A stretch of DNA of 64,000 bases. It comes from Candidatus Chryseobacterium colombiense (GTDB lineage: Bacteria; Bacteroidota; Bacteroidia; Flavobacteriales; Weeksellaceae). The translations under genes and the position numbers were made by a program. The DNA is taken from the NCBI GenBank assembly GCA_029203185.1, contig CP119310.1, forward strand, positions 3,850,001-3,914,000, given 5' to 3'. The notes beneath the pieces are model-generated. The model searched no databases. It worked only from the letters and a program-made list of their open reading frames with translations, and was not told the origin of the DNA. How positions within the stretch are numbered: position 1 is the stretch's first letter; the number at the start of each line of letters is the position of its first letter. Positions 40,657 to 50,053 of the stretch are shown here, in pieces.

Positions 40657-41508
40657 TTAATAATCCGCAGGAGCTTCTAAGTACAATTGTTTCATTGCAG
40701 TAGCCAATTGCTCATCGTTAGGAGCTTTTCCATGCCAAGCATGAGAGCCCATCATGTAATCTACACCGTAACCCATCTCTGTATGAAGAAGAATGACAAC
40801 TGGTTTTTCTTTTCCTGTTTCAGTTTTTGCTTTTTCAAGAATCGCGATAACAGCTTCAAGATCGTTACCGTTTTTCTCTTCCAAAACAGTCCATCCAAAA
40901 GCTTCAAATTTTGCATGAAGATCTCCTAAAGTCAGTACCTGATCTGTATCACCGTCGATTTGACGACCATTATAGTCGATTGTAGAGATGATATTGTCAA
41001 CTTTTTTTCCTGCAGCATACATAATAGCTTCCCAGTTCTGACCTTCCTGTAATTCTCCATCTCCGTGTAAAGAGTAAACGATAGAGTTGTCCCCGTCTAA
41101 TTTTTTACCTTGAGCAGCTCCTAAAGCTACAGAAAGTCCTTGCCCAAGAGAACCTGAAGCCACTCTTACACCAGGAAGACCTTCGTGAGTTGTAGGGTGA
41201 CCCTGCAATCTTGAATTTAATTTTCTGAAAGTACTAAGTTCTTCTACCGGGAAAAAGCCAAATCTAGCTAGAGTAGAATAGAATACCGGAGAAATGTGTC
41301 CGTTTGAAAGGTAGAAATGATCTTCATTTTTACCTTCCATCGTGAAAGGAAGTTTGTAGTTCATTATCTTTCCGTAAAGGGCTGTGAAGAATTCAGTACA
41401 ACCTAAACTTCCACCTGGGTGACCAGAATTTACAGCATGAACCATTCTTAAAATGTCTCTTCTGATTTGCGTAGTAAGAGATTTTAGCTCTTCGATACTT
41501 TTACTCAT
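40657..41508 (-). CDS. Transketolase, N-terminal subunit (split enzyme)
   Basis: 283 residues covering the thiamine diphosphate-binding domain. The ThDP motif is S-L-H-G-D-G-E-L-Q-E-G-Q-N-W-E-A near 146-161. H-P-G-G-S-L-G (30-36) and G-S-L-G-Q-G-L-S near 117-124 are typical. It precedes the C-terminal subunit gene by 95 bp, and the pair make one enzyme that transfers two-carbon units among sugar phosphates. Confidence 0.93.
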   Translation of the reverse strand: MSKSIEELKSLTTQIRRDILRMVHAVNSGHPGGSLGCTEFFTALYGKIMNYKLPFTMEGKNEDHFYLSNGHISPVFYSTLARFGFFPVEELSTFRKLNSRLQGHPTTHEGLPGVRVASGSLGQGLSVALGAAQGKKLDGDNSIVYSLHGDGELQEGQNWEAIMYAAGKKVDNIISTIDYNGRQIDGDTDQVLTLGDLHAKFEAFGWTVLEEKNGNDLEAVIAILEKAKTETGKEKPVVILLHTEMGYGVDYMMGSHAWHGKAPNDEQLATAMKQLYLEAPADY

Positions 41509-41566
41509 TATTTAGAATTTATATGCATGCGAATTTACAATATTTTAGTGGCTTATGGAAATGTAA

Positions 41567-41591
41567 AAATCCGGATTTTGCATCCGGATTT
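41567..41591 (-). terminator. Terminator after the symporter gene
   Basis: The stem AAATCCGGAT / ATCCGGATTT with a 5-base loop is followed by a T run on the minus strand. Confidence 0.85.
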
Positions 41592-41618
41592 AGTTTTATT
41601 TATTTAAAGCTTAATAAT

Positions 41619-43181
41619 TTAATCAACGATTTTCAAATAAGATTTATGTCTTACCAGCCACAATCCGATAAAAGTAAGGAGCCCGTTAAGAACAATAAGT
41701 TCAACACCTATTCTGTAATCTGTGTACGTGGTTATTAAATAATTGATCAGATAGGTAACAAGCGGAGCCAAAATAGTGACGGCAAGAATCGAATATTTTT
41801 TTGAAATCTGAAACTTGGTGAAAATACCAAAGGCAAAAAGGCCTAAAAGCGGTCCGTATGTATATCCGGCAATTTCCATGATCAGATAAACAATTGACTT
41901 ATCATTTAATGCTTTGAAAATCATAATTAAAATAAAGAAAACAATTGTGAAAGTTAAATGCACTTTCATACGAAGCTTTTTTTTCTCTTTTTCAGTCTTG
42001 TTTTTATCTTCATTAAGGTTTAAAAGATCAACACAATATGAACTTGTAACGGCTGTTAAAGCACCATCTGCGGAAGGGAATAATGCTGAAATCAATCCAA
42101 TAATGAAAATTACTGAAATAATCATCGGGAAATGTCCCTGAAGTGATAGAGCAGGGAAAAGATCGTCTCCCATGATGTTTTTGATCTCACCCGCGGAATC
42201 CTTAAACCCGAAAATATTGGTAATTGGATCTCCTGCAATTTGTCCGTATTCAGCACCGTTCTGTATGGCGAAAAGATAAAGGAGACCACCTAAAAACAGG
42301 AAAGCAAGATTTACAATAAGTAAAGTTCCTGCAAATGTCAACATGTTTTTCTTAGAATTTTTAAGATTGTCGACAGAGATATTTTTCTGCATCATTTCCT
42401 GATCCAGTCCTGTCATGGCGATCGTAATGAAGATTCCCCCTAAGATTGTTTTCAGGAAAAATGTTTTTGAATTCGGATCGAAATTAATAAAATGTGTATA
42501 GTTTTTCTGCTCTAAAATAGTGTACGCTTCGCCGAAAGATAAATTTAAATGGGATAAGATGTAAACGATACAGGCAACCAGACTTATAATCATAAAAGAA
42601 GTTTGTAACGTATCTGTAATTACAATTGTCTTTACACCTCCTTCAAAAGTATATAAAAGAACCATCAATAAAAGAACCAGAGCTGTTAACCAAAACGGAA
42701 CTCCCAATCCTTCCAGTAAGAAAATCTGCAAAACATTCACCACCAAATACAATCTTGCCGTCGCTCCAATGGCTCTTGATATGATAAAAAAGATAGACCC
42801 GATCTTATGAGCTTCAACATTGAATCTTTTTCCTAAATACGTGTAAATTGAAGTAAGATTCATTTTATAATACAATGGAAGCAGTATTGCGGCTACAATG
42901 AAATACCCGATGAAAAATCCGATTACCATCATATAGTATTCAAAACCACCGTAGATATATTCACTTCCGGTCATTTTTCCGACAGTTCCCGGTACGGAAA
43001 TAAAAGTTACTCCGCTCAAACTTGTTCCGATCATTCCGAAGGCAACCAGCCACCATTTGCTTTTTTTATTTCCAATGAAAAATGATTGATTATCGGAGTT
43101 TCGGCTTGTAAAATAAGAAATCACCAAAAGACCCATGAAGTATATAAAAACAAATAGTAAAAGGATAGTTCCTGAATTCAT
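41619..43181 (-). CDS. Sodium:solute symporter (SSS family)
   Basis: 520 residues, about 13 membrane spans. Typical SSS features are T-G-L-D-Q-E-M-M-Q near 256-264, G-T-S-L-S-G-V-T-F near 52-60 and S-S-Y-C-V-D-L near 387. It imports an organic substrate, such as a sugar, amino acid, vitamin or proline, driven by Na+; the substrate is not predictable. Own promoter box upstream (43201-43208) and terminator downstream, so it is a single-gene unit. Confidence 0.92.
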   Translation of the reverse strand: MNSGTILLLFVFIYFMGLLVISYFTSRNSDNQSFFIGNKKSKWWLVAFGMIGTSLSGVTFISVPGTVGKMTGSEYIYGGFEYYMMVIGFFIGYFIVAAILLPLYYKMNLTSIYTYLGKRFNVEAHKIGSIFFIISRAIGATARLYLVVNVLQIFLLEGLGVPFWLTALVLLLMVLLYTFEGGVKTIVITDTLQTSFMIISLVACIVYILSHLNLSFGEAYTILEQKNYTHFINFDPNSKTFFLKTILGGIFITIAMTGLDQEMMQKNISVDNLKNSKKNMLTFAGTLLIVNLAFLFLGGLLYLFAIQNGAEYGQIAGDPITNIFGFKDSAGEIKNIMGDDLFPALSLQGHFPMIISVIFIIGLISALFPSADGALTAVTSSYCVDLLNLNEDKNKTEKEKKKLRMKVHLTFTIVFFILIMIFKALNDKSIVYLIMEIAGYTYGPLLGLFAFGIFTKFQISKKYSILAVTILAPLVTYLINYLITTYTDYRIGVELIVLNGLLTFIGLWLVRHKSYLKIVD

Positions 43182-43200
43182 ACTTACATTTTAATTTCAG

Positions 43201-43208
43201 CAAATATA
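43201..43208 (-). promoter_or_regulatory. -7 box (TATATTTG) of the symporter gene
   Basis: Exact TAnnTTTG match on the minus strand, 19 bp before the ATG. A TTTG -33 candidate lies 24 bp further upstream (43233-43236). Confidence 0.55.
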
Positions 43209-43230
43209 GTTTTTTTCTGTTCTGTTAAAA

Positions 43231-43265
43231 AACAAAAAACCTTCCTGATTTTACTCTGGAAGGTT
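43231..43265 (-). terminator. Terminator of the pirin-to-GNAT operon
   Basis: The stem AACCTTCC / GGAAGGTT is followed on the minus strand by TTTTTTG, 24 bp past the GNAT stop. Confidence 0.85.
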
Positions 43266-43288
43266 CTGTATCGTAACAAATAAAAAAA

Positions 43289-43591
43289 TTACTGCGCCTG
43301 GGTCTGATTCACTAAAACGTCCTGAAGCTCCTCGTGTTTTTGGAAACTGGCTTTTGCAAAAGGACAAAGCGGAATAATGGTTTTCTTATTTTTTCTTGCA
43401 AAATCTACTGCTGCCAGAAGCATTTCTTTACCAACGCCTTTTCCGTTGTATGCTTCTTCTACTTCAGTATGATCTATGATAAATCTTTCTTCTCCGGCCC
43501 AGGTGTAGGTCATCAGTCCTGCGTGGTTTCCGTCTATGAATGCTTCAAAATTTCCGTGTTTTTCGTCGTTGTTTTGCTTTACTTCAATCAT
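43289..43591 (-). CDS. Small GNAT-family N-acetyltransferase (COG2388 type)
   Basis: 100 residues, the compact GNAT form. Acetyl-CoA loop near 48-60: A-Y-N-G-K-G-V-G-K-E-M. Strand features A-F-I-D-G-N-H-A-G and I-I-D-H-T-E-V-E near the start are typical. The family resembles human NATD1; the substrate is unknown. It follows the OsmC gene by one base and is the last gene of a six-gene operon. Confidence 0.88.
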   Translation of the reverse strand: MIEVKQNNDEKHGNFEAFIDGNHAGLMTYTWAGEERFIIDHTEVEEAYNGKGVGKEMLLAAVDFARKNKKTIIPLCPFAKASFQKHEELQDVLVNQTQAQ

Positions 43592-43592
43592 A

Positions 43593-43991
43593 TTAAGAGA
43601 ATTTGGTTAGTATTTCTATTTCGTTTGTTAATATTTTATGGACAGGACAAGCGTCTGCAATAGTATGCAGTCTTTTTAATTGCTCCTCATCAAGATCTGT
43701 GCCTTCAAAAGTAATCGCTCTTTTGAAAACAGCTCTTTTGGTTAAAGGAAAATTTTCCAGTTCTACTTCTACATTTATTTTTTCGACATCCCACTCTTTT
43801 CTTTCTATATACATTCTCAGAGTAGCTGCTGTACAGCTTGCCAGAGAAGTTGCTAATATTTCAAATGGATTGAAACCTTTATTTTGTCCACCTTTATCCA
43901 CCGGTTCATCAGTGATTAAAGTATTTTCACCAGCGACAACTTCTGTATAATATTTTTCTTTTCCTAAACTTGCTTTTACAGTGACTGCCAT
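43593..43991 (-). CDS. OsmC/Ohr-like peroxiredoxin family protein
   Basis: 132 residues of the OsmC/YhfA group that reduces organic hydroperoxides through two cysteines. Cys motifs visible: A-S-C-T-A-A-T-L near 52-59 and D-A-C-P-V-H-K near 112-118. P-F-E-I-L-A-T-S-L-A precedes the first Cys as usual. The start overlaps the YjdI stop by one base. Reducing partners may be the flavodoxin-like and ferredoxin-like proteins nearby (inference). Confidence 0.9.
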   Translation of the reverse strand: MAVTVKASLGKEKYYTEVVAGENTLITDEPVDKGGQNKGFNPFEILATSLASCTAATLRMYIERKEWDVEKINVEVELENFPLTKRAVFKRAITFEGTDLDEEQLKRLHTIADACPVHKILTNEIEILTKFS

Positions 43992-44209
43992 TATTTTTCT
44001 TTATTGAGTTGATAACTTAATGCTCCGGATGGACAGTGATCGATTTGATCTTTAAGCTCCTGGACCGAAGCGTTTTCTGCTTTTATCCAAGGTCTTTCCT
44101 TGGGATTGTACACTTTGGGAAGCATTTTCACGCACACGGCGGAGTGAATGCATTTCTGAGGCTGCCAGATAACAGTGAGGTCGCCATTGATATATTCGTG
44201 TTTTTCCAT
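43991..44209 (-). CDS. YjdI-like (4Fe-4S) mono-cluster protein
   Basis: 72 residues of the Fer4_19 (YjdI) family. Cysteine layout: K-C-I-H-S-A-V-C-V near 20-28 and a later H-C-P-S-G-A-L near 58-64, fitting a single [4Fe-4S] cluster. It lies between the TMEM175 and OsmC genes with 1-bp junctions, so it is co-expressed and may be an electron carrier for them. Confidence 0.88.
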   Translation of the reverse strand: MEKHEYINGDLTVIWQPQKCIHSAVCVKMLPKVYNPKERPWIKAENASVQELKDQIDHCPSGALSYQLNKEK

Positions 44210-44210
44210 A

Positions 44211-44789
44211 TCAATTTTCTTTTAATGATTTTTCTATTCTTCTGTCGGGAATCAGCCATATTAAAGCAACCAGATAATAAAATCCTAGAGCAATATAAGG
44301 ATAAAAAAATGAAGTCGCGAGTCCTAAAATGTAAAAGACGATTGAAATATATTCTTTAAATTTAGACTGGATCGCTTCCTTTAATGTAGATTGATTACCA
44401 TCAGCTTTTATGATTAAATTTTCTAATATTGTATAAGCTACAGCAGCCATAATGAGCCCGATTCCATAGGCTGCAACAGGATTTTTTGCAAAATGTGTTT
44501 CTCCTATCCATTCCGTTGCAAGCGGCATTAATGAAAGCCAGAACAACAGATGAAGATTTGCCCAAAGAATACTTCCGTTTACTTTTTTTACGGTCTGGAA
44601 CAAATGATGATGATTGTTCCAATAAATCCCGACATAAATAAAACTTAAAATATACGCCAAAAACTTCGGGATAAGAGGTTTAAGGCTTAGCCATTCACTT
44701 CCTTCAGGCACTTTCAGCTCAAGAACCATAATGGTGATGATAATGGCTAAAACACCATCACTAAATGCTTCTAATCTACCTTTAGTCAT
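44211..44789 (-). CDS. TMEM175/DUF1211-family potassium channel-like protein
   Basis: 192 residues with about five to six hydrophobic segments. The N-terminal R-L-E-A-F-S-D-G-V-L-A-I-I-I-T motif matches the family's R-x-x-x-F-S-D-G pore-lining signature. Family members are K+ channels in bacteria and in lysosomes. It overlaps the FMN reductase gene by 8 bp and precedes YjdI by one base. Confidence 0.88.
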   Translation of the reverse strand: MTKGRLEAFSDGVLAIIITIMVLELKVPEGSEWLSLKPLIPKFLAYILSFIYVGIYWNNHHHLFQTVKKVNGSILWANLHLLFWLSLMPLATEWIGETHFAKNPVAAYGIGLIMAAVAYTILENLIIKADGNQSTLKEAIQSKFKEYISIVFYILGLATSFFYPYIALGFYYLVALIWLIPDRRIEKSLKEN

Positions 44790-45324
44790 AGGTTTTGATC
44801 TGATTTTTAAAGTTTTCGATCTTATCTTTAAGTTCTTTCAGCATTTCAGGATTAATGACTCCGCTTTCCAAATCAAAATTTTCATAAAATTTAGAAAGTG
44901 AAAAAGTATCTTTAATATCTGCCCCAAAATTAGGGAAGAACGTTTTCGCTGTATTCATCACATTTCCGCCACCATAACCTCCCGGAGAAGTTGACATTAA
45001 AAACATGGGCTTATTCTGAAAAACTTTCACATTGATTCTAGATGCCCAGTCGAAAATGTTTTTAAACGCCGCGCTGTAAGAACGGTTGTGTTCTGCCAGT
45101 GAGCAGATAATCACATCACATTCTTCAATAACCTTTAAAAAGTGGTGCGCTTCATCAGGGAAACCTTTCTTTTCACGATCTACAGAAAAAACCGGCATAT
45201 CGAAATCATTAAGATCAATTAAATTAATTTCCTCATGCTGAAAATCTTTTAAAACGAATTTCACCAGTTCTCTGTTGATAGAAGTGGAAGATGTACTTCC
45301 TGCAAATGCTAATATTTTCATCAT
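44782..45324 (-). CDS. NADPH-dependent FMN reductase-like oxidoreductase
   Basis: 180 residues of the flavodoxin-fold NADPH-dependent FMN reductase family. FMN-binding loop A-G-S-T-S-S-T-S-I-N-R (7-17) and S-P-G-G-Y-G-G-G-N near 112-120 are visible. It probably reduces quinones, azo compounds or flavins. It overlaps the TMEM175 gene by 8 bp and follows the pirin gene by 10 bp. Confidence 0.9.
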   Translation of the reverse strand: MMKILAFAGSTSSTSINRELVKFVLKDFQHEEINLIDLNDFDMPVFSVDREKKGFPDEAHHFLKVIEECDVIICSLAEHNRSYSAAFKNIFDWASRINVKVFQNKPMFLMSTSPGGYGGGNVMNTAKTFFPNFGADIKDTFSLSKFYENFDLESGVINPEMLKELKDKIENFKNQIKTYD

Positions 45325-45334
45325 TTATATTTAC

Positions 45335-46237
45335 TTACGGTTTTCTATTTAAAATGGCTTTCGGAAGCGGAACGTATTCTTCTTCATCACCTGGAACTAA
45401 AGGAAAGGCATTGTGGTTCTGGTCATGCCAGTTTACTTTTGCTTCCTCTATCACTTCTTTGTCTGAATTTACAAAATTCCAGAATATAAAACGTTCTTCT
45501 TCAAAAGGCTCTCCTCCGAAAAGATAAACGGTTCCGTTTTCGCTCATCTCAAATTCGCACAATTTGGTATCTTTGGCAATCATTAACTGCTTTGAGCCAT
45601 AAGAATTTCCATCCGTAGTTACTGTTCCGTCTAAAACGTACATGGCTGCTTCACCGTAAAGATCTTTCCCGATGCTTATTTTTCTAGCTTCTTTTGTTTT
45701 AATTTCAATAAAGAACAATTTGCTGTGAACGGGAACCGGAGATGTTCTTCCGAATGCTTCTCCTGCAATTAATTTATAGTGAATTCCTTCTTCTTCCCAA
45801 ACCGGAATATCATCTGCTTCAATATGATGGAAAGTGGGTTCAGAGTGCTCCAAATGTTTAGGTAATCCTACCCAGATCTGGAAACCATGAAGTTTTTTAT
45901 CAGAATGTCTTAAATATTCAGGAGTTCTTTCCGAATGAACAACGCCTTTTCCTGCAGTCATCCAGTTTACAGCTCCCGGTTTTATTTCTAAAGCACTTCC
46001 AATACTGTCCCTGTGAAAGATAGAGCCTTCAAGAAGGTAGGTTAATGTGGATAATCCGATGTGCGGATGCGGGGGAACATCAAGATTCTGATAATCCTTC
46101 AGATCCGACGGTCCCATATGATCGATAAAAACGAAAGGTCCGACTGCTCTTTTTTCACGGAAAGGCAAAAGTCTACCCACTAAAAAGTTTCCTATATCGG
46201 CTGATTTTTCTTCAATGATAAGTCCTATGTTTGACAT
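45335..46237 (-). CDS. Pirin-family protein (first copy)
   Basis: 300 residues with the bicupin pirin fold. Metal-site motif: D-V-P-P-H-P-H-I-G-L-S near 54-64, with H57, H59 and the later H102-S-E region. Pirins of bacteria include quercetin dioxygenases and redox-responsive regulators. It heads a six-gene operon and lies 274 bp from a second pirin gene. The two proteins differ clearly, so this is not a recent duplication. Confidence 0.9.
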   Translation of the reverse strand: MSNIGLIIEEKSADIGNFLVGRLLPFREKRAVGPFVFIDHMGPSDLKDYQNLDVPPHPHIGLSTLTYLLEGSIFHRDSIGSALEIKPGAVNWMTAGKGVVHSERTPEYLRHSDKKLHGFQIWVGLPKHLEHSEPTFHHIEADDIPVWEEEGIHYKLIAGEAFGRTSPVPVHSKLFFIEIKTKEARKISIGKDLYGEAAMYVLDGTVTTDGNSYGSKQLMIAKDTKLCEFEMSENGTVYLFGGEPFEEERFIFWNFVNSDKEVIEEAKVNWHDQNHNAFPLVPGDEEEYVPLPKAILNRKP

Positions 46238-46347
46238 GATGTGTAATGAGGTTTTATATTTTGTTTAAACGAATGTAATGTTATTTTTCTAACGTTTATG
46301 GTACTTTAGAGCTTTTTCTTATTCGGGAATCTGGTTCTAATAAATTT

Positions 46348-46392
46348 AATTTCAATCTTAATCATTAAAATTTTAAAATTAAGATTGAAATT
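46348..46392. repeat. 15-bp inverted repeat between the two pirin genes
   Basis: AATTTCAATCTTAAT (46348-46362) and ATTAAGATTGAAATT (46378-46392) are perfect inverted copies with a 15-base spacer. It is in a 274-bp gap. No U tract follows, so it may be an operator or a small mobile repeat. Confidence 0.55.
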
Positions 46393-46511
46393 GAAATCCA
46401 ACATAGCAAGATGAAATCTTCACTTTTCAGGATGAGTATATCTTCTTACCATGCAGTTATATAAAGTTAAGAAAAAAAGAAATACACAGTTTTAAGCGAA
46501 GCTTAATTTTG

Positions 46512-47387
46512 TTAATCAGCTAAATAACCGAATTTTCCTAAATTATAATCTTCAAAAGCCTGTATGATTTCTTCTCTGGAATTCATGACAAAAGGGCCAT
46601 GAGGATAAATAGGCTCATTCAGCGGCTGTCCGCTGATGATTAAAACAACAGCATCTTCGGCTGCTTCAATGGTAAAACTTTCGCCTTCATTTTTAAATAA
46701 AGCCAAATGATCTGTGGTTGCTTTATCTTCATTATTTATCACAATACTTCCTTCAATGACTAAAGCTGCCGTATTAAAATTTGCCGGAAAGTCAAAGGTT
46801 GCTTTTCCTCCTTTTTTCAGTTTGGCATTCATCATATGTACCGGACTGAAGGTGGTTGCAGGACCTTGCTGATCCTGATAGGTTCCGGCAATAATTTCTA
46901 CAAATCCGTTTTCGCCCAGATCCACTTTTTTCATATCAGAGTTTTTAATGGACTGATATTTTGGATCGCTCATTTTATCCGTTGCCGGAAGATTAACCCA
47001 AAGCTGAACCATCTGGAAAATTCCTCCTTCTTTTGCCCATTCTGTCTCATGATATTCTTTGTGAAGAACACCTTTTGCAGCGGTCATCCATTGTACATCT
47101 CCTTCGCCGATAATTCCTCCACCTCCTGCGCTGTCATGGTGCTGTACTTTTCCCTGATATGCTATAGTTACAGTTTCAAAACCTCTGTGAGGATGCACTC
47201 CTACACCTCTTGGTCTTTCAGTTCCGTTGAAATGAAATTTGGAATTGTAATCAAGCATAATGAAAGGATCCATTCTTTTCATATCCATTCCGCTGACTCC
47301 GGGAATGAAATTATGAACTCTGAAACCGTCACCCACAAAATGGGCTGGCTTCGGAGCTGCTATCATTTCTACCTTTTTAGTTGCCAT
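46512..47387 (-). CDS. Pirin-family protein (second copy)
   Basis: 291 residues with the bicupin fold. Metal-site motif: G-V-G-V-H-P-H-R-G-F-E near 62-71 with the later H-K-E-Y-H pair. It has its own -7 box (47408-47415) upstream. Role as for the first pirin: possible dioxygenase or redox sensor. Low resemblance to its neighbour suggests old paralogues with different substrates. Confidence 0.9.
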   Translation of the reverse strand: MATKKVEMIAAPKPAHFVGDGFRVHNFIPGVSGMDMKRMDPFIMLDYNSKFHFNGTERPRGVGVHPHRGFETVTIAYQGKVQHHDSAGGGGIIGEGDVQWMTAAKGVLHKEYHETEWAKEGGIFQMVQLWVNLPATDKMSDPKYQSIKNSDMKKVDLGENGFVEIIAGTYQDQQGPATTFSPVHMMNAKLKKGGKATFDFPANFNTAALVIEGSIVINNEDKATTDHLALFKNEGESFTIEAAEDAVVLIISGQPLNEPIYPHGPFVMNSREEIIQAFEDYNLGKFGYLAD

Positions 47388-47407
47388 ATTATTGTATTTT
47401 TATATAA

Positions 47408-47415
47408 CAAAGGTA
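47408..47415 (-). promoter_or_regulatory. -7 box (TACCTTTG) of the second pirin gene
   Basis: Exact TAnnTTTG match on the minus strand, 20 bp before the ATG. Confidence 0.6.
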
Positions 47416-47464
47416 GAACAGTTAAGAATCAGAAACATTGATCTGTGGTAAGTAGTTTGCTGCT

Positions 47465-48868
47465 TTAATCCTCTTTGGGTTTCATGTTTTTTCCATCCGA
47501 AATGTGGAGTCTTCGGAAAATAAATCCCGAAATAATAGTAAGAATTCCAACAGTAAGAAAAGTATACCGGAATGCATTGTGGATTTCCCCTTTAATGAGG
47601 TCTGTGTTTTCGAATATTTTTAGAACAATTAATCCGAAAGCAATTCCAAAACCGATAGCTAGCTGTTGATTAACAGATAATAAAGAATTTCCGCTGCTGG
47701 TTTGGAAGTTCCTTAAATCGGCAATAGAAATGGTGTTCATAGAAGTGAACTGAATAGAATTGAAAAAACCTAATACTGAAATGATCGGAATAAACCAGTA
47801 CAAGGAAGTATTGATGTCCGGAATGGCAAGTAGACAGATTAATGTTCCGATGATAAAAGTATTCGTCATCAAGGTCTGTCTGTATCCGAATTTATCTAAA
47901 ATTTTAATAACATATGATTTTCCGAATATAGCAGTGATAGCCATTGGAGCAATGATCCATCCGGAAGTTACTGCCGATTGTTTGTAGGCAATCTGTATCA
48001 TTAAAGGCAATAGTAAAGGAATCGAGCTAATTCCTAGTCTTGTTGCCAGATTTCCAATGATTCCTACACGGAAAGTTCTCACCTGGAATAAATTTAACGG
48101 GAAAATAGGACTGTCATCTCTTTTTGCATGTCTGTAATAATAGTACATACACAGAAATCCCAAAATAAAAATAATTAAAACCGGCGTTGTGTTTTGCATA
48201 TCACCAAAAAGCTCCAGAGAGATGGAAAGAAGGAGAGAAGCGGCTGCAAAAATTAAAAAACCTTTTAAATCAAAATCCACATCTTTGGAAGTATAATTAG
48301 GCATGAATTTAAGTCCTAAAATAATTCCTAGAACTCCAATAGGAATATTGATTAAAAAAATCCAGTGCCATGAAAGGTAATCTACCATGTATCCTCCCAC
48401 CAACGGCCCTAAAACAGGTCCGATAAGTGCCGGAATAATAGCAAAATTCATGGCTTTTAGTAATTCATTTTTATCAAAAGTTTTAATGAGTGCCAATTTT
48501 CCCACCGGAGTCATAAGGCTTCCTCCGACACCCTGAATGACTCTTGAAATAACAAGATGGGTAAGGTTTTGCGAAAAGGCACAAAATAATGACCCTAAGC
48601 TGAAAAGTACTAAAGAAAAAATAAAAACTTTTTTGGTTCCGAATCTGTCTGCTAAAAATCCGCTTGCAGGCATAAAAACCGCCAGTGTTAAAACATAACT
48701 GATGATGGCATTCTGCATATTGAGAGGAGATTCATGCAGATCTTTGGCAATCGAAGGTAAAGACGTATTTAAAATGGTTGAGTCGAGCATCTGCATGAAA
48801 ATTGCGGTAGCAAGAATCAGGGGTAGAATTTTTTTAATTGAATTGGGTTGTGAAATTACTTCTGACAT
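47465..48868 (-). CDS. MFS drug exporter, DHA2 (EmrB/QacA) family
   Basis: 467 residues, about 14 spans. Motif near the first loop: G-F-L-A-D-R-F-G-T-K-K near 68-78 (MFS motif A), and V-I-Q-G-V-G-G-S-L-M-T-P near 112-123 (motif C/D of DHA2). M-L-D-S-T-I-L-N-T-S-L near 27-37 is the usual DHA2 motif D1. It expels small molecules by proton antiport. No EmrA-like adaptor gene is adjacent. The pirin gene follows 77 bp downstream. Confidence 0.93.
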   Translation of the reverse strand: MSEVISQPNSIKKILPLILATAIFMQMLDSTILNTSLPSIAKDLHESPLNMQNAIISYVLTLAVFMPASGFLADRFGTKKVFIFSLVLFSLGSLFCAFSQNLTHLVISRVIQGVGGSLMTPVGKLALIKTFDKNELLKAMNFAIIPALIGPVLGPLVGGYMVDYLSWHWIFLINIPIGVLGIILGLKFMPNYTSKDVDFDLKGFLIFAAASLLLSISLELFGDMQNTTPVLIIFILGFLCMYYYYRHAKRDDSPIFPLNLFQVRTFRVGIIGNLATRLGISSIPLLLPLMIQIAYKQSAVTSGWIIAPMAITAIFGKSYVIKILDKFGYRQTLMTNTFIIGTLICLLAIPDINTSLYWFIPIISVLGFFNSIQFTSMNTISIADLRNFQTSSGNSLLSVNQQLAIGFGIAFGLIVLKIFENTDLIKGEIHNAFRYTFLTVGILTIISGFIFRRLHISDGKNMKPKED

Positions 48869-48994
48869 TTTTTAAGATTTAGATTTCCCTTTAATTGTGG
48901 GTTTCCGCCATTTTTACTGCGAAAATCACTATACTGATAAATACGGTATGGGATATGATCAGTTACTTAGATAAAGAAATCTATATAAAATTAA

Positions 48995-49025
48995 AAAAGT
49001 CTTGTGAAATTTCACAAGACTTTTT
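48995..49025 (-). terminator. Terminator after the 49029 gene
   Basis: The stem AAAAAGTCTTGTGA / TCACAAGACTTTTT, a perfect 14-bp arm, lies 4 bp past the stop and has a T run on the minus strand. Confidence 0.88.
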
Positions 49026-49028
49026 GAT

Positions 49029-49841
49029 TTATTTTCTAGGTTTTTCTACTCCTTTCCATTCATCACCGGCTTTTCTGTACTGGCTCAAAATGTAAGTTTT
49101 GAAATCTTTTGTTTTATACTCGATATTATCGGTGTTTTGTTCAAACGGCATGATGTAGTAATAATCTGTATCTGTCTTGTCTGTTTTTGTTCCTTTTTTT
49201 ACAGTCGGAACATATTTTGAAAATTTATAATTTGGAAGATATTGTCTTAGTCTTGTATAGAATGCTTTATCTTCTTTTTCGTCAGGAATGATATCTACGA
49301 TATTGAAGTCGTCTTTTTTCTTATCGATCCAAAGGTAGTATGTTTTTTCCTCTTTTGTCTTTTTGTTTAATGAATTAAAAGCAAACAGTTCTTTCGGAAC
49401 CAATTCTTTTATTTTTTCAGGATCAACTTTTGTAAAGTATTCCCCTTGAGAAGGATCTACATAAGTCTCAAGATTGTACATCAATACAGAATTGTTCTCA
49501 ACATTTTTGTTTTTGAAGTATTGATTAAGAGATAATTCTGCTGTAGCTCTCAATTCTTTTCCTCTTGCGTCCAATTTCTTAGTTGGGTTTTGAGGATTTA
49601 CCTTTTTTACAAATTCATATAAAACTACAGGCTTTACATCTTTAAGATGCGGATATGTTTTAAGTTGTTCAGCTTTTGCCAACCAGTAATATTGTTGATA
49701 ATAATCATCTTTTTCGTTATCCTTTACGGTTTTGTACGCTAAGGCTAGTTTCTTTGAGTTTAAATATTTGGCAAATTTACCTTGTCCAAAAGCAAAACTC
49801 ATGGATAATAAAGCAAAAAAGATAGTAATGTTTCTTTTCAT
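49029..49841 (-). CDS. Secreted hypothetical protein
   Basis: 270 residues from ATG 49841 with a Sec signal peptide (M-K-R-N-I-T-I-F-F-A-L-L-S-M-S-F-A-F-G). The mature part is Lys- and Asp-rich with no recognised domain. The frame extends to 49871, but the added residues would precede the signal, so 49841 is preferred. Own terminator. The function is unknown; probably periplasmic or exported. Confidence 0.7.
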   Translation of the reverse strand: MKRNITIFFALLSMSFAFGQGKFAKYLNSKKLALAYKTVKDNEKDDYYQQYYWLAKAEQLKTYPHLKDVKPVVLYEFVKKVNPQNPTKKLDARGKELRATAELSLNQYFKNKNVENNSVLMYNLETYVDPSQGEYFTKVDPEKIKELVPKELFAFNSLNKKTKEEKTYYLWIDKKKDDFNIVDIIPDEKEDKAFYTRLRQYLPNYKFSKYVPTVKKGTKTDKTDTDYYYIMPFEQNTDNIEYKTKDFKTYILSQYRKAGDEWKGVEKPRK

Positions 49842-50053
49842 TTTCTTATAATTGAATTTTTCGATTTCCAAATATAATTATTTATTAGATATTATTTTTG
49901 ATTAACGGTTAAAATCTGACAATATTATTAACGTAAATTCAAAAGAAAATCCTGTATTGCTACAGGATTGATAAATTTTTATGCTAAAGCAGGATTTTAT
50001 AAGTTAAAAATTAGGTTAATTTAACTCATCCTTAATACTTTATAACTATTATA

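Noticed and set aside
39614..41508. Transketolase broken by a frameshift
   Set aside because: Two separate complete subunits with a 95-bp spacer; split form is normal in Flavobacteriia.
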